Notes under the pieces: model-generated
The model's database searches: none
Told to the model about the DNA's origin: nothing
Seen by the model: only the letters and a program-made list of their open reading frames with translations
NCBI GenBank assembly: GCA_026419785.1
Contig: JAODTK010001233.1
Coordinates: 62,001-126,000, forward strand
Reading direction: 5' to 3'
DNA length: 64,000 nucleotides
DNA from: Sclerodactyla briareus
Lineage: Eukaryota; Echinodermata; Holothuroidea; Dendrochirotida; Sclerodactylidae
Position numbers and translations under genes: made by a program
Shown: piece by piece, positions 1 to 11,345 of the stretch
How positions within the stretch are numbered: the first letter of the stretch is position 1
How the letters are laid out: each line of letters begins with the position of its first letter

Positions 1-1125
1 AAGCTGAACCTTAACATCATTTCGTGCCCAGTTTTCATGCTCACCTGGTTTTTGGACCGTAACCCCTGTTGACTTTATTTACTTCCAGATCTGGGCCGCC
101 AATAGCAATAGGGATCCGTCTATCCCCACAGAGGCAGCCCTTCGTGCTTAAGTGTATATTTCTCTACAATCATTTCGATGGGCACGGTTATCGTGGGCAA
201 CATTTTTTTTGACGTTGACCTCCCTTGGATTTCAGGTGACCTCTGACTGGATCACATAATGGTGTCATATACCCGCGAAAACAATCTCTCGCTCCAAGTT
301 TGCATTTGCCCCGTTTCACAGTTATCATGTTCACAAGCTTTTCACACATACCAGAACCTGACACAAAAGCAATAGGGATCACCTACGTCACATGGTCAAC
401 CTTCGTGCCATTGTGAGCTCTCCTAAATAATTTCGTTGCACACTTCTCCATTCTCACATGGTTATTAATAACTGTACCTCTGTTGACCTCCGATGACTTC
501 GGAACTCAATCAGACCTTGGAGATCATCCACTCACATGGCAAACTTTGTGTCAAGAATGAGCTCTCTACATCATGTGGTTGCACAGTTCTCATGCAAGCA
601 TGGCTTTCAGACTTCGTATCTGTTGGCTTTAGTGACCGTGGACCTGATCCCCTCTTATTAGGAATAACTGAACAACCTCTCGTGCGAAGTAAGAACTTCC
701 TACATCATTCCATTACACAATCATTGTGCTCACAAATTTTAGGACTTTGACCTTAGTTCACTTGGTGACGCTTGGACCTCACTACTCCAAAACATAGGGA
801 TAATTTACTCTACTAGCAACTCTTCGGTCTAATATGATTTTTCTAACGTCATTTGTTGGTTGCACATTGCTCAATACTACATGTTCGCAAACTTCGACTC
901 TGTGACCACCTTGGCCTCTGACCCCAAAGCCAATAGGATCTTACTCCAAATATGCACTTCTCTGCCAGTTAAGAAACTCTCCCACATCATTTCGTGTTGA
1001 CACACCTATTGTGCCCCCAATTTTTGACGCTCTGTTTACCCCCCCTTGGTGACCATTGTCCTGCACCCCCAAAACAACAGGAACATCTTGTCTTCATAGC
1101 AAATATTTATACCTCTGGTTTCATA
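1..1125. repeat. Diverged tandem array, ~125-155 bp unit
   Basis: Roughly seven to eight degenerate copies of one unit. Each carries a 'gttctcatg.tcaca' block (near 33, 318, 440, 584, 720, 870 and 1000), then 'gttgacct/gtgacct' steps, 'aagcaatagggatc' and a 'ttcgtgc..gaactctcctacatcatttcgttgcac' block. Indels make the period uneven. A remnant of the same unit lies at about 2030-2100. The open frames inside (493-750, 994-1320) follow no protein family I know and are treated as chance. Confidence 0.7.
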
Positions 1126-1139
1126 GCACATATTCATAC

Positions 1140-1911
1140 CTTTCCTTTTGCATTATTCGCTGCTGAAGCAGAAGCTCACCTTGTCATCCATACAGATCCG
1201 ACCACTGTCCACATGGGGAACCCGCCATTATCCCCAACGTTAACTCATACATGTACCTCGGATCCATCACCACCCACAACACCGATGACACACCCGAAAT
1301 CACAAGTCGGATTGGCATAGCCAAGACTACCCTCTCACGTAAGTGCAAGTAACCCCCATCCCGTACCCACACTTTCCGATGCGGTAAGCTTTCTGGTCTT
1401 AAGGCCCTTAATTTCCATGTTGACTTATGGCTCCACCAACATGGGCATTACGAAATTGGATGGCAGCTAAACGGTGGGAATGCCTTTTGGTCGGACCCCA
1501 TCTGAGATGCTTGCTTGGTGTCAATTGAGTGGACTATGTTATCAACGAGCACTTATTCGAAGCATGACGGAACATGGCTCTTTTACCTCAGGAAACTAAT
1601 TTACAGAGAAAGATGGACTCGGTTCATCCATATTGCCGTCGACAGGGCCTCTTATGGGACCCTTCTGTCAGTGCCGTTCCGGACACAGTGAGAAGACGGG
1701 GCGCTCTCGGATGACCTGGTATGAACCTCGAACTTCAACTGCTCACCATTGAAGAAGCAAAACACCATGCTCTTTCCTGGAATCGTCTGCAATAGGTCGC
1801 TCAGCACATCAGTTCTCCCACTAAACGGCGACGGTAACAAGCAAATGTCGTCAGTCATCTCCGCATCGTTTTGAGACAGCGTCCTCGGACTCTTCAGAGT
1901 CTTGGACGATT

Positions 1912-1912
<1 letters not shown>
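1140..1912 (+). pseudogene. Non-LTR retrotransposon, decayed reverse transcriptase 3' part
   Basis: From 1239 one frame reads MYLGSITT followed by EITSRIGIAKTTLSRK. This matches the conserved 'yLGS.it..g....EI..RI..AK..f..l' block after the catalytic core in endonuclease-bearing non-LTR reverse transcriptases. Further on, split over several frames, come pieces resembling 'LtYGS' and 'D.V.NE.l'. No frame stays open, so this is a dead 3' fragment. It runs straight into a (TAC)n tract, as expected for an element ending in a microsatellite tail. The clade (L1- or RTE-like) is uncertain. Confidence 0.5.
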
Positions 1913-1968
<56 letters not shown>

Positions 1969-2008
1969 ACTACTACTACTACTACTACTACTACTTACTA
2001 CTACTACT
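1913..2008. repeat. (TAC)n microsatellite
   Basis: About 30 TAC/CTA repeats, interrupted once or twice. It sits at the 3' end of the retrotransposon fragment and is probably its tail. Confidence 0.95.
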
Positions 2009-2486
2009 CCGCTAAGTATGAAGCCTCACCCGTTTCGTTGCACAATGATCGTGCTTAAAAACTTTTTCAGATTTTGACCTCTCGTGACCTTAGTTGACCT
2101 ATATTATATTAGACCTTAGTTGACCTATATTATTAGTATATTATCTGGTTTTAAAATAAATGGAATCCCTGAAACATGTAGAATGGATGCAAACCAATTC
2201 TTCTTCTGAGTAAACATGGATTCTCACTATAGATTCTATATAGATACCCATGCCCAGTACCCGGGGGGGGTCCAAATCGAATGTCAAACTGTCTGCTTGA
2301 AACTGACACTTTTGTTCATTAATTACGAACTGATGGAAAATGCACCTAATATGTCCCACAATATGTTTATGTTCAGTGATCTTGGCTGGATCAGAACCCG
2401 AAAGTTTCTCCGAGTGCTATGCGCCTACTGTAGTGGCAATCTGCTTAGATATCCCTCTAAGTTGGAAAGCATGCATACCGACTACT

Positions 2487-2552
2487 TCTATGATTATTAT
2501 GATTATTATTATTATTATTATTATTATTCTGATTATTATTATATTAAATATC
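2487..2552. repeat. (ATT)n microsatellite
   Basis: Interrupted TTA/ATT triplet run. The tyrosine- and isoleucine-rich open frames across it are translated repeat, not genes. Confidence 0.9.
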
Positions 2553-2559
2553 GCTTCAC

Positions 2560-4425
2560 ATTTAGTACTGTATTTCGTTCTCTAGTTGCATTCATTTTTT
2601 TCTTCGCTTAATAAGTCAGGTGACGGTTTGGACTTCGTTAATAGACTCAAATATATATGTTGAATACTTACTTTGACAAACATTGTTTTTATGTAATTTT
2701 ATCGTATCCCTGGGGTATTGTTGCAATGGTCATGTCAGCTGCTGTCGCTGATTTCTCCACAAGGTCGAGCTACGGTCAACATATTGGGTCGAGGGGGGGG
2801 GTGGGGGGAGTAAAAGAAAGCTTCAATATTCAAACTGGATAAGAAAAAAAACCAGATTCTGACTGACAGAATTGAAAGGACCTAAGTGACTTAAGTGAAG
2901 GATTGTTGAAGTACACTATTTTCAAAATTGCTTCTAAATAGTTTTAAAAGTACTTCTATTACCACCGAATTAGTGATGAATGTTTCTGGGGTCAGATTGT
3001 GATGTTATGGTTAGTATAACTCGCTAGTTCATCGGCACGATCAGCGTGAAGCAGAGGAATCGTTCCAGCAGTAGTAACGTAACTGCAAACGTGCACTTTA
3101 TGGTCAGGTATATTTCATTGGCTTGCTATAGTTCAAATATGTTAGGCACGAAACGCAAAAACTTTGCCTGATAGGATGGAAATCGGCTCAATTGTGTTTA
3201 TCCGTCAGTGTTTTGATGACTCGTCCTGTGAGGAGAAAAATGCGGAATTTCAGAAAGATAGTGTGGACAACACCCACTGCTGTTGTCCACAATAACTGCG
3301 CGAAGCGCGCCTAAAATTGAACTTTGCTCAGGCGGGACTTCCCTTGAAATGTTTGACTCCAGCACAATTTGGGTAATCTGATATAAGAACGAATGTTACA
3401 TTCTTGAAAACAATTCTCCAAGAATAGGGAGCATTACATATTATGTCCTCGACCACAAATTGCAGATATCGGATATAAGCTCATAGTCTAGGTGAATCCT
3501 CTCATGAGTTTGGACATTTAGTATGGTAATTTTCAGCGTAAATCCAATTGAAGCAAGTGGGTTTTTCTTGTGTCTAGGTGAATTAGCCGGAGCTTACTTT
3601 AAAAAAAAAATCACATTGGAACTGATTTCTAATTGCGAAAATAATTCTTACTGGTCCAGCTGAAATGGCCACTATGCGACGAACTGATCAAAAAACGAAT
3701 ATTGGTTTTCGAAAAACAATTTTTGGAAATACGGAGAGAGAGACAGGCACTTGAGAAGATTCTTTCCGCTAGTGAGTGTTTTTTAGATATCTGATACTGT
3801 CCAAAGTGATTTTATTTGTTGTCATTTGCGGTTGCAGCAGTTGGCCTTTTGTTCAAGAAAACCCCCTTTTCTCTCATTTGAAACTTAATTCGGAACATTT
3901 TTTGATTATTGAAAAACTTCTTATAACCTGGTCAATCACCGTGTTACCTTTCAGAATAATTCCTAATCTGCCCACAGAACCCCCCCCCCCCCGTCCTAGC
4001 GGCGTCCCTGCATAGGCTGCATTTTGCCAGATATTATTAGCCTGAGATAATATTACCTTGGATCGATGATGGGCCTGAGCACACAATAATATCTGGCCTA
4101 AAAGCATATTCTAGTAGAAAATTATTCGAGAGCCTATTCCTCATATTACGGCAGGAGACAGTTATTAGTCATAGTACCACAATTAACATCGTAAACCCGG
4201 TCGATATATTATCCAGCCACTTGGTTGATTAGATCAGACAGTACTGTGAATCTAATCACTTCAAGGAAGTCTGCAGAATGGAAGCATTAATGAACCGACA
4301 AAGAGCAGAGGGAAAACAAGAACTATTCATCGTTTGCATAATGGAGGCAGAATTATCTCTAGGTTTACATCAGAGACTAAACTGATATGCAAGGCGCCTT
4401 TGTTGCAGGCGATTATGTTTATTTG
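2560..4425. other. No gene recognised
   Basis: AT-rich non-coding sequence with short G or C runs (2791-2798, 3979-3988). No open frame matches a known family and no convincing exon was seen. Confidence 0.5.
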
Positions 4426-4431
4426 TAGAAC

Positions 4432-4560
4432 GCAGGGGCGGATGCAGGATTTTTTAAGGGAGGGTTCCACACCCGACATAATCTCAAATGAAACGCCACT
4501 ATTTGGTTGGCACGTATTCGCTGGAATTTTCCGTTTTGCACCCAAATTGCAGTAAATTAA
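4432..4560 (+). repeat. Fragment of a hAT-type element end
   Basis: Starts 'caggggcggatgcaggatttt', the CAGGGGCGG-type end common to hAT elements in marine invertebrates. A poorer copy, 'cagaggcgcatgcaggattt', lies at 11904. No matching right end was found, so it is probably a solo fragment. Confidence 0.35.
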
Positions 4561-4849
4561 ACGGCACTTCCCGGCCTTTTGACGCTGTGTCCAAAGTATC
4601 TACACATTGGATAATATGCCAAGAAATTTTTATTCCGCGGAATTCTCTCGGAAAAATTGTTTCCTACTTCTTCGGGGATGGCATGTTCCACCCATTTCCG
4701 GCTCCCAGTATGCAAAATTGACTAAAAAAATCGCTAAAAGATAGGCATTTAGTAGCCCTGCTTTACAAACTTGAAATTCGCTTTCCAATGACGTTAGAAA
4801 TGATGTTTTCTGCAATGTTGCCAGTGGCCCATCAGGAGCCTACAGTATC

Positions 4850-5120
4850 ATGGGGTAGACAAGGGAATAACCCAGTAGGGTGCCATGCTTGTATAATCGA
4901 AGGATTGTTCGAGTCGCACCCCGGCGAATCTGGATTTTCTTTGCACTATTGAGTATGGTGCAATACCGTCTACTATACTTCTCATTAATCCAGGTCCCAT
5001 TCGCCGGGACACGCGAAGTAGAACTCGGTATGTGTGCGGCCTTATAGCAGCACGACACTACTTGTGGATCTCGCTGGGTTGCCCAATGACATTGGGTATT
5101 GTATGTAGAGCGCATTTGAT
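4850..5120 (+). repeat. tRNA-derived SINE
   Basis: The first ~75 bases look like a decayed tRNA head: an A-box-like 'taacccagtagggtgcc' and a B-box-like 'ttgttcgagtcgc' about 40 bases later. A non-coding body follows ('gcactattgagtatggtgcaa', 'ccaggtcccattcgc'). No intact cloverleaf, so not a tRNA gene. Confidence 0.45.
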
Positions 5121-5439
5121 ACGTAGGCCCTATATGAACGCCCCACCTTCACTTCTCTTGCCTTGATCAGCCCGCTGCAAACGGGTGGCGATGTTATACT
5201 TATACATTAAGGGTCGGGCATACTTCGTTTCGCTGGAAACTTTAGAAAATAAATACCACGCCGATTTCTGTTAATGATACTATTGGCAGTGCGAATCACG
5301 TTGGTTTCAGATTCCCTCATATATCCTAGGTTTTCAGTAGAAAACATACCACTTTTTGATGTCAGGATAGGCATATGAACAAAATGCATTTTATGTTGTA
5401 TGAAACTCGAGAAATTCCATCATGTGTGGAACTCTACTG

Positions 5440-5945
5440 TCGACACCGTGCCCAAGCTAAATATCTGGGGGTTATTGTTGATCACAACCTCTCTCTTACC
5501 CCGCATGTTAATAACGTATGTCGTTCCGCATCTTTGGCCATGAGAAAGATCGGTCAATCCGTAATATCCAGACCGTGATAGCACCGAGAGACTGGTCTGC
5601 TTTGTTGGTTCTCACTTGACCCTTGATACATCCTCGATGGTCTCCCCGAGTTCCAGTTGGACACCATTCAGCTAGTTCAAAACGCATCCATCGTGCTTAC
5701 TCATCACCCAGCGAGATCCGTCCCTATGGAGAACGGTCCTTCGCAAATGCTGCTCCAAGACTATGGAATCGACTACCGAACCTTGTGAGGAACTCCAAGT
5801 CGCTGGGCAATTTAAGCGTAATCTTAAGACGTATCGTTTTGTTAATTAATTAGCCTTTGCTGCTTGTTTTGGCTTCGTTTCAGCGCATTGGGTCTTCTCG
5901 ACATAATGCGCTATATAAGAATGCTCTATTGTTATAATTATGTGT
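5440..5945 (+). pseudogene. CR1/L2-like non-LTR retrotransposon 3' end
   Basis: Two recognisable blocks of a non-LTR reverse transcriptase C-terminus. The first (from ~5452) reads AKYLGVIVDHNLSLTPHVNN and continues with 'A..amRkIGq', the usual 'YLGv.iD..Lsw..Hi' motif. The second (~5726) reads YGERSFANAAPRLWNRLP, the usual C-terminal 'yG.RsFs.aaP.lWN.LP' block. Between them the frame breaks ('LDTIQLVQNAS' is in a third frame). The tail 'gcgctatataagaatgctctattgttataattatg' is typical of CR1/L2-type 3' ends. It is 5' truncated and inactive. Confidence 0.8.
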
Positions 5946-6189
5946 ACAACATTTGTTGAAAGTTTGTTTATCATTTAGTGATCCAATATGCCACGCACGA
6001 TTCGAGTGTCGGCCCTTTTCGTTCGTCATGAGCTCCGTAATATAGATATGGGGTACGTTCCTATAACATGACTATCTTACTTCTCGCTTATTTGTCTAGC
6101 TATACTTGCGACTTCTCTTAGATGTGGATAGGTCAGATTGCCGCGCTGAATAAAGTGTTCCCCGTTGCCAAATGCAGAGCTCCAGATAG

Positions 6190-6835
6190 TCATTTCTCAT
6201 TCAAAATAATTCGAATAAACTTAAATTTGAAATGAAAAGAAAAGGAATGTCCCCCTTTACCCAACAGTATGTTGATACGATTATATTCCATGAGCTAGCG
6301 GCACCACTGGCTGCCGGGGCGAATCTGAGAAAACTTCAAATTATGGTCTTCTCAGATGCACATTTTTCATGTAGTTAATTGAGAATAAACGTTGGCAATT
6401 GAAATGAATTTCATCTGTAGCCACCTCATGTTCAAGCGGTTTTCTACTGTCGAATAGAAGCGGCACGTCAGTTAACCTTACAAATTAGAATGAATTTCAC
6501 CTTAGCATCTCTATGTTCATGCGAATTTGGGCCTATACTTGCGAATCAGCATAATTGGTTTCCGCGCAGCGTATCAATCTATTAATTGGGATCTTCACAG
6601 ATTGTATGGTGATATTGCAAGATATATACCATTTTTTTTTATCTGAAGACAAATTGAATAAATAAACTTCACAAATGAAAGTGAATTTCACCTTAGCCGT
6701 ACTATGGCAGAATTTTCCAATTGCGTGTTCTTAGACGCCAAATGGTGAAGTGCAGATTTCATTTTTTTTTTATTTCATATATCCAAATAAAAAACTTCAC
6801 AAGCATTTAAGAATATCATTGTTAGAAAGTTCACA
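6190..6835. repeat. Diverged tandem repeats
   Basis: A block 'gaataaac..cacaaat.aaatgaatttcaccttagc....atgttca' recurs, degraded, near 6385, 6480 and 6670, with partial copies at 6220 and 6785. No coding potential seen. Confidence 0.45.
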
Positions 6836-6844
6836 TGCGATTCT

Positions 6845-7085
6845 AGATTAAGTGGAGTGGTCGTGGTAGCCTAGTAGTGAGGCTTCCAGGACTCGTAATC
6901 CAAAGATCGTGGGTTCGAGCCTCACCATGGTGTGTCCTTAGGCAAAATACTCTACTCCTCCATTGCCTCACTTCCACCCAGTGTGGGAATTGTACCTATT
7001 TGAAACCTGACCACGATGGGCGGTGATTCAGCTGGTGCTATGTCAAGCAGCGTAGCACAAATTGTCAAAGGAGGGATATCTGTGG
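6845..7085 (+). repeat. tRNA-derived SINE
   Basis: tRNA-like head: A-box-like 'gtggtagcctagtagtgagg', B-box 'gggttcgagcc' at ~6911. The body 'gtgtccttaggcaaa' ... 'cattgcctcac' ... 'cacccag' is a SINE body widespread in sea urchins and other marine deuterostomes. The cloverleaf is imperfect, so this is a SINE rather than a tRNA gene. Confidence 0.75.
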
Positions 7086-8368
7086 GTCGCATGTTAGTTC
7101 TAGAAGAGCATTAATATCAAACAAAAATATTCCTGTAGCCTGGAAACTATATAGTGGTCAAAATAATAATTGGCTAGAAGTGATTTGACGATTTTATCGC
7201 TCGTTACTTTTAATACACGCATCGACGTTTCCCAGCGTTTATATTTTTTGTTAATAATTCCTGTCTTTTCTTGTCTGAAAAACCTTAACATATTTTTCTT
7301 CATGGTATTTATGGTGTGCCGGATAGCATCATCTGGCGGGCCGATTTTGGCCCGCGGTCCCCATTTGGAACCCCCGAAGGCTGTTTGGGTCGGTTGAACA
7401 TAGTAATGACCAGGAAAAAACTTACAATATTAGGGGGGGGTGGGCGCGTGTTTTTGACGCAAATTTTTTGATGCATTAGCTCGCATTTCCTCGTCCGGTA
7501 GAAGTCTTGGGTTGTTAAGACCTCAGGTTGGTCAGTTAATCGCGCTATGTATATTTTTGATATCAAATATCATGCGCGCTCTACTATGAAGACATACGAA
7601 TGCCCAAAATGATGGCATTACTAACCTCGATATGTGTTTAAGTTGCGGTGTGTGTGGGGCAATCTGCAACAATTATCGAGGAACACTTGACTATATAGTC
7701 TACTTTCCAATTTCGAGGATACCTTTTCAATTTAAATTATGACAGTATTTTATCACACCTCTGACAACATTGGGGGGGGGGGGCTAATGGGCACGACGCC
7801 ACTGATATTGTGACAACCCCACAGCGGGGGCACCTTTTGGTTCAATCAAGAAAGGAAGTTGCAAGAGGTGTAAGTTGGTGTGGAGAAAAAAAAAAACAAC
7901 ATGATTAGAGTCTATAGTCATAATGAAACGAGCAAACAAGAGAGGAGGGTAGTTTGTTCCGGAAAGTGTTGAGAGATAGTCCACTCATATGTCTCAGGTG
8001 ATGAAGTACAAAATAATCAGGAAAAGCATTTTCTTGATCACAGAAAGCTGATCAAGTAATGATTTTCATTCATTTTGACATTTCGAGCACTGAATCCTCG
8101 TCCCGATTGTTCTCCATTAAATTCTACGATTATTGTTATGATTACTTGATGAAGAAGACTGAACTGAGTGATTGCCACCAGTTCTCAAACTACAATTTTT
8201 AACGATTAGTCTTTATTTCGTCCATAAAATTTATTTCCAGATTGAGGCATATTTGCTATCAGAATGGTTATGGAGTTTTGTGGCTGTGGCAACGGAATGA
8301 AGAAGGAGCTCATTGTGGGCAGTTCCTCCGGGACAGTAGCAATATAAGCTAACTGACACGTACTTAGG

Positions 8369-9185
8369 CAAGGGCGGCGATTTGTGTTGGCGATTGGGGG
8401 GGCGGACAAGAATTTACTACTATTCGGCGGATTGCCACCACAGGTTGGCGTGTAGCGTACAAGAACATTTTCGTTTGACAGACTTTCTAGATTGCAGGAA
8501 ACGGCACTTCCCCTGCCTTTATGGGACAGTAAGCACCACTCCTAAAATTGAATTTTTTAATCATTTCCTTTTTGTCAATGCAATTTTTGTTGCACCGTGT
8601 GCCCTCATAATTATAGTATGTGACCGTGCACCAACTTTCAACAAGTGGTCGCACCCATAAATAAAATTTAAAAGATCACAGATCCCGCCAGGTAGTAGAC
8701 CACCCCCGTCGCTTCAACCCCTTTCACCTCAAAATAGCGATGTGCTGTAGTTTGTTTGTTTATCTAACTAACTGGTCCCCTAGCAGGGATCGACAACGTC
8801 CAATGAGGATCAACATCTCAGCAGTAAGCCAATCTTATGCAACGATATGGATTGAAGGAGAACCCTGCTTTCATGATAAATCAGAACAACCTGGAGCAAA
8901 TTTGAGGCCCTTTTTTGTTAAGGATCATCGTATGTCTGCACAAAGCACTTCGTTTGTCTGAACACTACCGGCACGTTAAGATACGTAGCGTAGCGCGCGA
9001 AAAATTCGGGAATGAAGCAGCAGAATTCACTCAACTTGATCATTTAGGTCATTATGCATTTGTTTAAACACGGTTGCTGATGGATATGTCGGATACAGTG
9101 TCCGGTTAAATATGGGGGGACAGAAGGCCTGCGTTCCCAACCAAAATATTTGGCGGACGCTGTCCCTCACCATGATGCCGCCGTG
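8369..9185 (+). mobile_element. hAT-like non-autonomous element, 817 bp
   Basis: Left end CAAGGGCGGCGATTTGTG with a G run just inside; the right end is a decayed inverted copy. Flanks are TACTTAGG (8361-8368) and TACTCAGC (9186-9193), a 6/8 match. The unoccupied duplicate at 10850-10857 has a single TACTTTGG, which fits an 8-bp target duplication, the hAT hallmark. It shares end and interior sequence with the element at 41333-42984. It carries no transposase frame. Confidence 0.8.
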
Positions 9186-9279
9186 TACTCAGCCTTCGAA
9201 TATTAAAATAAAATATAATCGACTGTAATCGATTTTGGGCCACTACCAAAACTGGGAGTTCAGTATGCTAAGTACTCAC

Positions 9280-9546
9280 TTCACAGTTTCTCCACTCGAC
9301 GCACACGTGATAATCGATCAAGACTTCTTCGTGGTTGTTTACATGGTCCACTGCGAGTTTTACGGCTGGGATTCTTCCAGTACCATCTACTCGTTCGGAA
9401 TACGCGTAGATGCCAGCAATGTAGATTGGAGTCTTATTCCCAAAGTCAGATGGGCAAAACGAAAATGGGTCAGGAGATGTTCCTTCGGCCAGACAAAATG
9501 TCATCAAGGCGGAGATAATAGTTACCTTGTGAATGTCGAACTCCAT
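9280..9546 (-). CDS. First coding exon, GABA-B-like class C receptor
   Basis: An 89-codon exon from ATG at 9546. Residues 1-22 (MEFDIHKVTIISALMTFCLA...) form a hydrophobic signal peptide. After a short linker with one Cys it reads PIYIAGIYAYSE, a gap, then GRIPAVKLAVDHVNN and a 'vLiDYhv' strand. This is the opening strand-helix of the periplasmic-binding-like (ANF-receptor) ligand domain of metabotropic receptors, closest in pattern to GABA-B subunits ('yigg.fp.sg....g...PAvelAl.dvN....iLpdY.l'). The exon ends at GAA before a consensus donor, GTGAGT (9279-9274). Later exons would lie leftwards on the minus strand; none was found down to base 1. The ligand cannot be predicted from this piece. 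Confident as a class C receptor-type exon; the GABA-B assignment is an inference. Confidence 0.72.
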
Positions 9547-10344
9547 TGCGCGATCATAAAATTAACTACGAAGATGTGGCTCGTCTATATTTGAAGAACT
9601 GTGAGAGAACTCCTACACATAACAAACCCAGAGAGACCATCTATCACAGTTCTACTTTCACCGCCGAGTTCGTTACCGAGTTCCTCATGGCATAAAACAC
9701 CACATGGGCAACATGATCTAGGATATGTGCACGTACGCTGATTCATTTTCTACGAAGCCCCCGCATAAAAAAAATCATGACATATACGAGTGCTACCAAG
9801 TCATAAAAAAGTCCACTTGAAATTACCCTGCTATACATGCTCCACTGGTAACTAAAATAATGTTTAAATGAAACTGCTAGGGAACTGACGTCAAATCAAG
9901 TGAGAATGGTCGATTTCCAATATTATCAAAGCAGAAAAACCGTATATCATTTTCCCCGATCTTGTATGCTCTGGTATTTCAGGAAAAAGAAAATCTCATT
10001 CACTAGCGTCCCTCTCAACCAAATTATCGTGGGTGACACCCCCCATGATAGCCGCTCATCATGCATGCACCCCATCAGGAGGCATCCCCGTCCCGTCATG
10101 GTTATATTGAAAAAATGCAAGTTCTGACAAAGGAGTGGGTGAGGTTCGGATATCTTCGATCGGTCACTCAGGCCCGGATCCAATTTTTTGGAGAAAAAAG
10201 ACCTTCGAGAGAAAATTTGAAAATAAAGTGAACGAAAATTGTTGTAAACGTCGTAGGGGTGGGGTGGAAGTGAAAATGTTGGACTGCCATTGTCGCTGGA
10301 GACAAGTTGGACCCCTCCTTTTGAAAACTGGATCCGCCATGAAA

Positions 10345-11135
10345 TGTGGAACAGCCCTACAGCGGGGGCAACCCCATTAATCCATTGAAAAAGGAAAGTC
10401 GCAATATAGGTATAAGTTGCATAAAGAAGAGCAACTAGTTTCAAATGTCTACAGTCATACAGAGCGAGCAAATAAAAAAGAGCATGTTCGTTCCCGAGAA
10501 ATGTATCCGAGATATATGTCCACTTATATGTCTCAGGTGTAAAAGTACAAAAAATAAAACACAACAAGCATTTTTAATACTGAAGCTGATTAGAGTAGTA
10601 TAAGGTTTTTATTCATTTTGACAATTCCACGATAATTGTTATTATTACTGATGGAGAAGACTGAACTAAGTGATTGCCACCAGTCTCAAACTACTTCAAT
10701 TAATTTTGATTGATTAATTTTGTACGATTGGTCTTTATTTCATCAATAACATTTTTCCCGGATTGAGGCATAGCCTTTTTGATATCAGATTTCTGCTATA
10801 GGCATTTTTGTGAAGTGTCTGATACAGTGCCATATCACTAACTGTCACGTACTTTGGCCTCCGAAACTTAGAATCAAATAATATCGACTTCATCGATTGA
10901 TCAGAACAATCCATTGGAATTTTTATACCTGAGTACTCCCTTCACATTTCTCATCTACGCACTCGTGATAATCAGGCAAGACTCCGTCGTGATTGTTAAC
11001 ATGGTCCACTGCGAGTTTTACGGCTGGGATTCGACCAGTACCATCGGAATTTGCTCGGAATACGCGTAGATGCAAGCGACGGAATGGGCGTCTTATTTCC
11101 AAAATCAGATGGGCAAAACGAAAATGGTCTTTGGC
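10345..11135. repeat. Right copy of the duplication, with the empty site
   Basis: Collinear with 7815-9500 but without the 817 bp insertion. The uninterrupted target TACTTTGG is at 10850-10857. Both copies lie in the same orientation about 2.5 kb apart. Confidence 0.85.
10941..11135 (-). pseudogene. Broken duplicate of the receptor first exon
   Basis: Minus-strand translation repeats the exon at 9280-9546: DGTGRIPAVKLAVDHVNN, then a 'vLPDYhe' strand and C-V-D-E-K-C. Upstream, in another frame, are pieces matching F-S-F-C-P-S-D-F-G and I-Y-A-Y-S-E. At least one frameshift separates the halves. The donor, GTGAGT in the intact copy, is GGGAGT here (10940-10935), so it cannot be used. The signal peptide and ATG lie beyond the region of similarity. 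The copy is dead unless the assembly is wrong. The ILPDY-like strand is nearer the family consensus here than in the intact copy. Confidence 0.75.
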
Positions 11136-11308
11136 TTATAGGAGAACACTTTCAGCACAAGTGGCACCACAAGGCAAGTATACGTTAACACTGTGACCAC
11201 TGCGAGAAGTGCACGAAATATTTTCGGTTGTTGTGCCCAGACTGGCTTATTCGCCACATTCCCACAAGTTCACTGCATAACAGCAGTCGATGAGATACAA
11301 CACCACTG

Positions 11309-11345
11309 TGTGCGGAGCGCGCGAAGCGCGCGAAGCGCGCGATAT
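11309..11345. repeat. (AGCGCGCGA)3 palindromic microrepeat
   Basis: Three to four tandem copies of a 9-bp, near self-complementary unit. Single units occur at ~3298, ~8993, ~41640 and ~42750. Confidence 0.85.

Larger units (their letters stand above)
7790..9550. repeat. Left copy of a two-copy duplication (receptor exon)
   Basis: Bases 7815-8365 and 9190-9500 align collinearly with 10345-10857 and 10858-11135. Shared blocks include 'acagcgggggca', 'tatgtctcaggt', 'gactgaact.agtgattgccaccag', 'tctttatttc' and the receptor exon. The left copy is interrupted by an inserted element at 8369-9185 that the right copy lacks. Confidence 0.85.

Noticed and set aside
6855..6930. Possible tRNA gene
   Set aside because: The boxes are present but the acceptor and anticodon stems do not pair, and a SINE body follows.
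9947..10567. 206-codon minus-strand open frame
   Set aside because: It crosses the duplicated non-coding segment, is not conserved in the paired copy at 7800-8300, and matches no family.
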